Origin: Kutzneria chonburiensis
Lineage (GTDB): Bacteria; Actinomycetota; Actinomycetes; Mycobacteriales; Pseudonocardiaceae
DNA length: 64,000 nucleotides
Assembly: GCF_028622115.1 (NCBI RefSeq)
Contig: NZ_CP097263.1
Coordinates: 1,922,001 to 1,986,000 of the forward strand
Direction of reading: 5' to 3'
This document shows, piece after piece, positions 58,377 to 64,000 of this stretch. Each line of letters begins with the position of its first letter. The first letter of the stretch is position 1. The translations under genes and the position numbers were made by a program. The notes under the pieces were generated by a model. That model saw only the letters and a list, made by a program, of their open reading frames with translations. It was not told the DNA's origin and searched no databases.

Positions 58377-59762
58377 GTGCCCAGAACCACCACGGCGCTC
58401 GCCGCCGCGGCCACGCTGGCTGTCGGCGGGCTGCTGCTCGCCGCCGTCACCAGTCAGGCCGGCGCGGCCGGCACCGGCCTGAAAACCCTGGCCGAGGCCA
58501 AGGGAATCTACTTCGGCACCGCGCTCACCCAGTCCAACCTGAGCAACTCCACCCTGACCGCGGTGGCCGGCGCCCAGTTCGACATGGTGACGCCGGGCAA
58601 CGAGATGAAGTGGGACACCACCGAACCGTCCAACGGCAGCTACAACTTCGGGCCGGGCGACGCCATCGTGTCCTTTGCGCAGTCGCACGACATGCGGGTG
58701 CGCGGGCACAACCTGGTGTGGCACAGCCAGTTGCCGGGCTGGGTCAACGGCCTGCCGAGCAACCAGGTGCAGGCGGCGATGGAAGCGCACATCACCACCG
58801 AGGCCACCCACTACAAGGGCAAGCTCTACGCCTGGGACGTGGTCAACGAGCCGTTCAACGAGGACGGCAGCCTGCGCCAGGACGCCTTCTACAACGCCAT
58901 GGGCAGCGGCTATCTGGCCGACGCGCTGCGCACCGCGCACGCCGCCGACCCGAATGCCAAGCTGTACCTGAACGACTACAACATCGAGGGTCAGAACGCC
59001 AAGAGCGACGGCATGTACCGGCTCGTGTCGCAGCTGAAGTCGCAGGGCGTGCCGATCGACGGCGTCGGACTGGAGAGCCACTTCATCGTCGGCCAGGTGC
59101 CGTCCAGCATGCGGGCCAACATGCAGCGCTTCACCGCGCTGGGCCTCGACGTCGCCATCACCGAGCTGGACGACCGGATCCAGTTGCCGGCCAACAGCTC
59201 CACGCTGGCCCAGCAGGCCACCGACTACGCCACGGTGGTGAACAACTGCCTCGCGGTCAGCCGCTGCGTCGGCGTGTCCCAGTGGGGCGTCGGCGATGCC
59301 GACTCGTGGATTCCGGGCACCTTCCCGGGCCAGGGCGCTGCCACCATGTACGACAACAACTACCAGCCCAAACCGGCCTACAACTCGACGGCCACGGCGC
59401 TCGGCGGCTCGACCACGACGACCACCACCACACCGCCTCCACCGCCGAATTCCACCTGCGCGGTCACGGACTCGGTGAACGCCTGGAACACCGGCCTCAC
59501 CGAGAGCATCACGATCACCAACACCGGCACCGCGCCGATCAACGGCTGGTCGCTGGCCTTCACCCTGGCCGGCGGGCAGACCGTCACCTCGGCGTGGAAC
59601 GCCTCGATCACGCCGGCCAGCGGCCAGGTGGCCGCGAAGAACGTGGGCTACAACGGATCCGTCGCCCCCGGCGCGTCGGTCTCGTTCGGCTTCCAGGCCA
59701 CTCATACCGGCAACACCTCCGCACCCGGCGACTTCACCCTGAACGGAACTCGCTGCGCCTGA
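58377..59762 (+). CDS. Secreted GH10 endo-xylanase with C-terminal CBM2
   Basis: About 461 residues. Signal peptide to about residue 31; GH10 barrel to about 340 with MVTPGNEMKWD, GHNLVWHSQLPGW, acid/base E158 in DVVNEPF and nucleophile E263 in ITELDDR. A Thr/Pro linker (about 345-360) leads to a CBM2 (CAVTDSVNAWNTGLTESITI to the final Cys). CBM2 binds cellulose or xylan and keeps the enzyme on the wall. The GTG at 58377 has AGAGGGG and follows the deacetylase stop by 33 bases, so GH11, CE4 and GH10 form one unit ending at a strong hairpin. Confidence 0.95.
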   Translation: MPRTTTALAAAATLAVGGLLLAAVTSQAGAAGTGLKTLAEAKGIYFGTALTQSNLSNSTLTAVAGAQFDMVTPGNEMKWDTTEPSNGSYNFGPGDAIVSFAQSHDMRVRGHNLVWHSQLPGWVNGLPSNQVQAAMEAHITTEATHYKGKLYAWDVVNEPFNEDGSLRQDAFYNAMGSGYLADALRTAHAADPNAKLYLNDYNIEGQNAKSDGMYRLVSQLKSQGVPIDGVGLESHFIVGQVPSSMRANMQRFTALGLDVAITELDDRIQLPANSSTLAQQATDYATVVNNCLAVSRCVGVSQWGVGDADSWIPGTFPGQGAATMYDNNYQPKPAYNSTATALGGSTTTTTTTPPPPPNSTCAVTDSVNAWNTGLTESITITNTGTAPINGWSLAFTLAGGQTVTSAWNASITPASGQVAAKNVGYNGSVAPGASVSFGFQATHTGNTSAPGDFTLNGTRCA

Positions 59763-59804
59763 CCGAACGCCGGCCCCGACCACGGTCGGGGCCGGTTTTC
59801 GGTC
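59761..59804. terminator. Two-tiered bidirectional terminator
   Basis: The core stem CCGGCCCCGACC (59770-59781) pairs with GGTCGGGGCCGG (59784-59795) and is followed by TTTT. An outer stem GACCGAA (59761-59767) pairs with TTCGGTC (59798-59804). It overlaps the stops of the convergent GH10 and GH5 genes and works on both strands. Confidence 0.9.
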
Positions 59805-61245
59805 AGAACGAAGAGAAGTGAGCGCGAACACCCGCACCGAACGCCGTCGGCGTGCCGTCGTACGAGGTGATCAGCGACGGCCCGCTCGAGCAGTCCCAGG
59901 TGTTCCAGGTCCACGCCAGGTAGGAGGCGGCGTGCTGGTCCAGCCACGACATCAGGCCGTCCACATAGGAGTGTCCGCAGTCGTTCTCGCCGATCTCGCC
60001 GGCCACCAGCGGCACCTTGGCCGCCACCGGCGCGATCTGGCTGTCCCAGCAGGACGACGACGAGCACGTGTTGAAGTTGTACGAGTGCCAGGACGCGGCC
60101 AGGTTGTGCAGTGGATCGGTCGGCTCGTAGGTCAGCCACTGCGACAGGTCGTTGGCGTACGCCAGGCCGCCCACCATGATCACGTTGTCCGCGCCGGCCG
60201 ATCGCACGGCGCTGACCAGCGACTGCGTTCCGGCCACCTGGTACGGGATGCCGGCGCAGGTGCCGCCGTCGCGCAGGCAGGCCCAGCCGTTGGCCGTGGC
60301 GCGGTCCGGATACGGCTCGTTGAACAGGTCGAACACGGTCGAGTCGTCGCCCTTGAAGGCCGCCGCGACCTGGCTCCAGAACGTCGGCGCGTACTGCGCG
60401 TCCGGCATGGGCTTCTGGCAGGTGGCGTTGACGTCCGAGCAGCCGGCGGAGTTGCCGGTGTACTGGCCGTGCGTCCAGTGCAGCTCGACGATCGCGACGA
60501 TCCCGTTCTGGTGCAACAGGTTCACGTAGTCCTTGATCGCGTTCTGGTAGGTCGTGCCGGCGTACTGCGGCTTCACGTCGGACAGCGCCAGCCAGCAGTC
60601 CTCGTTGAGCGGCACCCGGACGGCGTTGACGTGCCAGCTCTTGATGGCCGCGACGGACGTCGCGTCCACCGGGCCGTCGAAGATGCCGTTGCCCTGCACG
60701 CACGCGAACTCCGCGCCGGACCGGTTGACCCCGTGCAGCGTCACCGTTTTCCCGTCGGCGTCCACGAAGTGGTTGCCGGACACCCGCAGCGCGGGTGCGG
60801 GTCCGCCGGGCGGGGGAGGCGGCGGGGGAGGAGTGGTTCCGTTGCAGGGACTGCCGTTGACGGCGAAGTCGGTCGGTTTGTCGTTGCTGCCGCTGTAACT
60901 GAAGTTCGCGCCCGCGGTGACCGAGCCGCTCGGCGGCACGGTCGCGTTCCACGGCTGGTTGGCCACGCTGACTGTCTTGCCGGACTGCGACCACGTGCCG
61001 TTCCAGCCCTGCTGGAGGGTCTGGTTGCCGGCGTACGAGTAGGTCAGCCGCCAGCCGGACAGTGGCGCGGCGCCGAGATTGCCGATGGTGACCGAGGCGG
61101 TGAAGCCGGTGCCCCAGTCGTTGACGGTGTAGTCGACGCGGCAGGCGAGCGTGCCGTCGGCGGCGGCCGGCGCGCTCGGCCCGGCCAGGCCGACCAGGGC
61201 GAAGGTCGCGGCGAGCAGGGGTGCGGCGAAGGTGCCCAATCGCAT
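59803..61245 (-). CDS. Secreted CBM2-GH5 endoglucanase
   Basis: About 480 residues. Signal peptide to about residue 29; CBM2 over about 33-134 (CRVDYTVNDWGTGFTASVTI to NGSPC); a Pro-rich linker; GH5 from about 150 with HGVNRSGAEFAC, VELHWTHG, acid/base E310 in LFNEPYP and nucleophile E417 in LVAGEIGE. The layout matches actinomycete cellulases of subfamily GH5_1 type. The ATG at 61245 has GAGGAG. It is divergent from the GH6 gene, with two CebR-like sites in the shared 266-base region. Confidence 0.94.
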   Translation of the reverse strand: MRLGTFAAPLLAATFALVGLAGPSAPAAADGTLACRVDYTVNDWGTGFTASVTIGNLGAAPLSGWRLTYSYAGNQTLQQGWNGTWSQSGKTVSVANQPWNATVPPSGSVTAGANFSYSGSNDKPTDFAVNGSPCNGTTPPPPPPPPGGPAPALRVSGNHFVDADGKTVTLHGVNRSGAEFACVQGNGIFDGPVDATSVAAIKSWHVNAVRVPLNEDCWLALSDVKPQYAGTTYQNAIKDYVNLLHQNGIVAIVELHWTHGQYTGNSAGCSDVNATCQKPMPDAQYAPTFWSQVAAAFKGDDSTVFDLFNEPYPDRATANGWACLRDGGTCAGIPYQVAGTQSLVSAVRSAGADNVIMVGGLAYANDLSQWLTYEPTDPLHNLAASWHSYNFNTCSSSSCWDSQIAPVAAKVPLVAGEIGENDCGHSYVDGLMSWLDQHAASYLAWTWNTWDCSSGPSLITSYDGTPTAFGAGVRAHFSSF

Positions 61246-61276
61246 TGTCGCTCCTCGAAGGCAGGGTTACACCGAC

Positions 61277-61290
61277 TGGGAGCGCTTCCA
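61277..61290. promoter_or_regulatory. CebR-like operator TGGGAGCGCTTCCA
   Basis: A 14-base site one base from the cellulose-regulator consensus TGGGAGCGCTCCCA known in streptomycetes and Thermobifida, 32-45 bases upstream of the CBM2-GH5 start. Confidence 0.85.
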
Positions 61291-61450
61291 GAGTGCCAGG
61301 AGAGTAACTCCGGTGGAACTCGCTGTAAACAATTCTGGGCCGAGCGGGGTAAAACACATCCGGCGAATGACCGCAGACCGGGCCATGTGTGGTGAATGTG
61401 AACGCGAACCCTTCCGGTCGGGTTGCTGGCTCGTTACAGTCGGCGTCGAC

Positions 61451-61464
61451 TGGAAGCGCTTCCA
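61451..61464. promoter_or_regulatory. CebR-like operator TGGAAGCGCTTCCA
   Basis: A perfect 14-base palindrome of the CebR type, 48-61 bases upstream of the GH6 start. With the site at 61277 it gives each divergent cellulase gene one operator. No CebR gene is in the window. Confidence 0.85.
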
Positions 61465-61511
61465 GAGCGATCGGTCAGCACTCCCCCAACGCTGCGAGGA
61501 GTACTCCGCAC

Positions 61512-63305
61512 ATGCCTGCAACCGCATCACCCGGCTCCCGTCGCACCCGTCTGATCAGCGGGCTGTCCGCGCTCACCGCCCTCGGACTGACCGCGGGCTT
61601 CCTGGTCGCCACGGGCAACGAGGCCTCGGCCGCCACCGCCTGCAAGGTCGACTACTCGGTCAATCAGTGGAGCACCGGCTTCACCGGCACGGTCACCGTG
61701 ACCAACCTCGGCGACGCCATCGCCAACGGCTGGACGGTCGGCTGGGACTTCGCCGGCAACCAGCAGGTGCAACAGGGCTGGAGCGCCACGGTCACGCAGT
61801 CCGGCCAGCACGTCAGCGCCGCCGGCCCGGACTGGGCGAAGTCACTGGCCACCGGTGCGTCCGCGACCTTCGGCTTCAACGCCTCCTACTCCGGCACGAA
61901 CGCCGTCCCGGCCGCCTTCACGCTCAACGGCACCACCTGCACCGGTTCCGCGCCACCCACCACGACGACCACCACCACGACAACGACCACGACGACCACC
62001 ACGACCGGCAACCCGCCGCCGCCCGGGACCCACGTGGACAACCCCTACGCCGGCGCGAAGGGCTACGTGAACCCGGACTGGTCGAGCGAGGTCACCGCCG
62101 CCGCGGCGACCGCCGGCGGCACGCTCGGCAGCAAGATGTCCAAGGTGGCCAACACCTCCACGGCGGTGTGGCTGGACCGGATCGCCGCCATCGCCGGCAC
62201 CGACACCCAGCGCGGGCTGCGCGCCCACCTGGACGCCGCGCTCGCGCAGGCCACCGGCGGCACGCCCGTCGTCGCCCAGTTCGTGATCTACGACCTGCCG
62301 AACCGGGACTGCGCCGCGCTGGCCTCCAACGGCGAGCTCCAGGTCAGCCAGGACGGCCTGAGCAAGTACAAGTCCCAGTACATCGACCCGATCGCGGCGA
62401 TCATGGCCGACCCGAAGTACGCGAGCCTGCGCATCGTGAACATCGTCGAACCGGACTCGCTGCCCAACCTCGTCACCAACACCTCGATGGCCAAGTGCGC
62501 GGAGGCCCAGTCCAGCGGCGCCTACGTGCAGGGTGTGCAGTACGCGCTGAACAAGCTGCACGCGATCAGCAACGTCTACAACTACATCGACATCGCGCAC
62601 TCGGCCTGGTTGGGCTGGGACAGCAACCTGCAGCCGGCGGTCAACCTGATCACGCAGACGATCAGGGGCACCACGGCCGGCGTGAACAGCGTTGACGGCT
62701 TCATCAGCGACACCGCCAACGACACGCCGGTCACCGAGCCGTACCTGACCGACTCCAGCCTGAACGTCGGCGGGCAGCCGCTCAAGTCGGCCACCTTCTA
62801 CCAGTGGAACCCGTACTTCGACGAGTCCCACTACGACAACGCGATGTACAGCGCGTTCGTGGCGGCGGGTATGCCGAGCAGCATCGGCATGCTGATCGAC
62901 ACCTCGCGCAACGGCTGGGGCGGCTCGGCCCGGCCGACCGGCGCCAGCGGGTCCACAGTGGACACCTACGTCAACTCCGGGCGGATCGACCGGCGGCTGG
63001 CCCGTGGCAACTGGTGCAACCAGGACGGCGCCGGCCTCGGCCAGCGACCGACCGCCAGCCCGGCGCCGCACTTCGACGCCTACGTGTGGATCAAGCCGCC
63101 GGGTGAGTCGGACGGGGCCAGCAAGTCGATCCCGAACGACGAGGGCAAGGGCGCCGATCCGATGTGCGACCCGACCTTCCACGGCAGCCAGCAGGCCAAC
63201 GGCGGCAACCTGACCGGCGCCCTGCCCGACGCGCCGCTGTCCGGGCACTGGTTCCAGGCGCAGTTCGCGCAGCTGGTCACCAACGCCTACCCGCCGGTGC
63301 AGTAG
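61512..63305 (+). CDS. Secreted CBM2-GH6 exo-cellobiohydrolase
   Basis: About 597 residues. Signal peptide to about residue 41; CBM2 at about 44-144; a linker that is almost a pure threonine run (residues about 149-166); then GH6 to the end. GH6 features are YDLPNRDCAA with the acid D267, IVEPDSLPN (E314, D316), and the loops of an exo-acting enzyme (length about 430 residues, SRNGWGG, WIKPPGESDG). It should release cellobiose from the non-reducing ends of cellulose. The ATG at 61512 has GAGGAG. A strong hairpin follows. Confidence 0.95.
   Translation: MPATASPGSRRTRLISGLSALTALGLTAGFLVATGNEASAATACKVDYSVNQWSTGFTGTVTVTNLGDAIANGWTVGWDFAGNQQVQQGWSATVTQSGQHVSAAGPDWAKSLATGASATFGFNASYSGTNAVPAAFTLNGTTCTGSAPPTTTTTTTTTTTTTTTTGNPPPPGTHVDNPYAGAKGYVNPDWSSEVTAAAATAGGTLGSKMSKVANTSTAVWLDRIAAIAGTDTQRGLRAHLDAALAQATGGTPVVAQFVIYDLPNRDCAALASNGELQVSQDGLSKYKSQYIDPIAAIMADPKYASLRIVNIVEPDSLPNLVTNTSMAKCAEAQSSGAYVQGVQYALNKLHAISNVYNYIDIAHSAWLGWDSNLQPAVNLITQTIRGTTAGVNSVDGFISDTANDTPVTEPYLTDSSLNVGGQPLKSATFYQWNPYFDESHYDNAMYSAFVAAGMPSSIGMLIDTSRNGWGGSARPTGASGSTVDTYVNSGRIDRRLARGNWCNQDGAGLGQRPTASPAPHFDAYVWIKPPGESDGASKSIPNDEGKGADPMCDPTFHGSQQANGGNLTGALPDAPLSGHWFQAQFAQLVTNAYPPVQ
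61959..62010 (+). repeat. ACC/ACG triplet tract encoding the GH6 threonine linker
   Basis: About seventeen consecutive threonine codons, almost all ACC or ACG with one ACA. It is a low-complexity linker and also a likely place for slippage or length variation between strains. Confidence 0.85.
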
Positions 63306-63312
63306 TCAGCCT

Positions 63313-63360
63313 CTCCCGTCCCGGGCGGTGCCTCCTCCTCCGACCCGCCCGGGACGGGAG
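63313..63360 (+). terminator. Strong hairpin after GH6
   Basis: CTCCCGTCCCGGGCGG at 63313-63328 pairs perfectly with CCGCCCGGGACGGGAG at 63345-63360 around a pyrimidine-rich loop, eight bases past the stop. Confidence 0.85.
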
Positions 63361-63387
63361 TCCCATTCCGGAAAGGAATCCCTGCGC

Positions 63388-64000
63388 ATGCGTCGACGAC
63401 TGCGGGTCGCCCTTGGCGCCGTGGCGGCGCTGATCGCCGCCCTGATCACACCGACTGTTAACGCCAACGCGGCGGCCGTGGCCTGCACGGTCGTCTATAC
63501 CACCAACGACTGGTCCAACGGCTTCACCGCCAACGTGGCCCTCACCAACAACGGCCCGGCGCTGACCAGCTGGTCGCTGACCTGGACCTTCCTGGACGGC
63601 CAGCAGGTGCAGCAGGGCTGGAGCGCCACCATCACCCAGTCCGGCGCCAAAGTTACCGCTAACAACCTGAGCTACAACGGGAATCTGCCGACGGGTGCGT
63701 CCACGTCCTTCGGCTTCAACGGCAGCAAGGGCGCGGCCAACCGGCCGCCGACGGACTTCGCCGTCAACGGCACCGCCTGCACCGGCCCGAACCAGGCCCC
63801 GACGGTGTCGCTGACCTCGCCGCGCGCCACCGACACCTACAACGCCCCGGCGACCATTCCGTTGGCCGCCACGGCGTCGGACAGCGACGGCACCATCAGC
63901 AAGGTCGAGTTCTACGCCGGCGACACGCTGCTGGCCACCGACACCACCGCCCCGTACGCCGGCAGCTGGACCAACGTGCCGGCCGGCACGTACTCCATCA
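63388..64000 (+). CDS. Secreted CBM2-containing cellulase-type protein, truncated by the window edge
   Basis: The 204 residues visible comprise a signal peptide (RVALGAVAALIAALITPTVNANA), a CBM2 from about residue 32 to 131 (CTVVYTTNDWSNGFTANVAL to NGTAC), then the start of a bacterial Ig-like module (APTVSLTSPRATDTYNAPATI, KVEFYAGDTLLATDT). The catalytic domain, if any, lies beyond base 64000; GH48, GH9, GH74 or a mannanase would all fit next to the GH6 and GH5 cellulases. The ATG at 63388 has GAAAGGA. An intragenic palindrome lies at 63651-63664. Confidence 0.85.
   Translation, partial: MRRRLRVALGAVAALIAALITPTVNANAAAVACTVVYTTNDWSNGFTANVALTNNGPALTSWSLTWTFLDGQQVQQGWSATITQSGAKVTANNLSYNGNLPTGASTSFGFNGSKGAANRPPTDFAVNGTACTGPNQAPTVSLTSPRATDTYNAPATIPLAATASDSDGTISKVEFYAGDTLLATDTTAPYAGSWTNVPAGTYSI
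63651..63664. promoter_or_regulatory. Intragenic LacI-type palindrome AGTTACCGCTAACA
   Basis: A 14-base variant 263 bases into the CBM2 gene, read as AAA GTT ACC GCT AAC, with A/T-ending codons between G/C-ending ones. A weaker half-match lies at 63456-63469 near the signal peptide. Confidence 0.45.

Noticed and set aside
61959-62010. Triplet repeat that might be read as a tandem-repeat locus
   Set aside because: It is the coding sequence of a threonine linker, normal in secreted actinomycete cellulases.
63456-63469. Possible palindrome TGTTAACGCCAACG in the CBM2 gene
   Set aside because: Several mismatches in the right half; mentioned only as a weak neighbour of the site at 63651.
1-64000. 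CRISPR arrays, tRNA or rRNA genes, insertion sequences or prophage genes
   Set aside because: I saw no spaced direct repeats of CRISPR type, no tRNA-like cloverleaf near gene ends, and no transposase, integrase or phage motifs in the readable proteins.

Overview
The window is a high-GC actinobacterial chromosome segment. GTG starts are frequent, third codon positions are almost always G or C, secreted proteins carry twin-arginine or Sec signals, and cellulases carry CBM2 modules. A filamentous, plant-biomass-degrading actinomycete (Pseudonocardiales or similar) fits; the genus cannot be fixed from sequence alone. Nearly the whole window is a plant cell-wall polysaccharide utilisation island of about 25 carbohydrate-active enzymes with two sugar ABC transporters and at least five regulators.

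Layout. (1) 1-5.8 kb: a non-catabolic edge with a partial AtuA-like gene, a large XRE/NB-ARC/TPR regulator, a membrane-protein/winged-helix pair, and an MBL-fold hydrolase divergent from an HxlR regulator. (2) 5.7-9.4 kb: a GH3-like protein that lacks its catalytic residues, divergent from a secreted GH12 glucanase. (3) 9.5-17.7 kb: a LacI regulator, lipoprotein and two permeases (ABC importer), a GH42 and a secreted GH93 exo-arabinanase, probably for arabino-oligosaccharides. (4) 17.8-21.3 kb: an AraC regulator, two MBL-fold proteins and an NTF2-like protein, which look unrelated to sugar use. (5) 28.7-21.4 kb, minus strand: a five-gene secreted-enzyme operon (GH30, two GH54 arabinofuranosidases, GH29 and an unclassified glycosidase-like protein) behind a perfect 14-bp palindrome. 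(6) 29.1-35.7 kb: a frameshifted ROK regulator, a polyester-hydrolase/cutinase homologue, a clan GH-A enzyme, a feruloyl-esterase-like CE1 and a GH29-CBM32 protein. (7) 49.6-35.8 kb, minus strand: an eight-gene run (ABC importer, LacI, GH31, GH42, a GH36-GH43 fusion, secreted GH5) with a GH3 on the other side of its control region; the enzyme set matches stepwise xyloglucan breakdown. (8) 52.6-59.8 kb: xylan genes (GH115, LacI, GH11, CE4, GH10-CBM2) with GAAA-type operators. (9) 59.8-64 kb: cellulases (CBM2-GH5, CBM2-GH6, and a CBM2 protein cut by the window edge) with CebR-like operators.

How it fits together. Secreted GH5/GH6/GH10/GH11/GH12/GH30/GH54/GH93 enzymes and esterases open the wall, the two ABC systems import oligosaccharides, and enzymes without signal peptides (GH3, GH31, GH36-GH43, both GH42, GH115-type accessories) finish them. 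Several operator families are visible: TGTTAGCGCTAACA-like, TCGAAGCGCTT-like, GAAACTTTC-like, CebR-like, and GTCGAA clusters. The most striking signal is that seven of eight copies of the TGTTAGCGCTAACA-type palindrome lie inside coding sequences of island genes, where they force A/T-rich codons unusual for this genome. Four genes also show apparent one-base deletions, which may be sequence errors or real decay.
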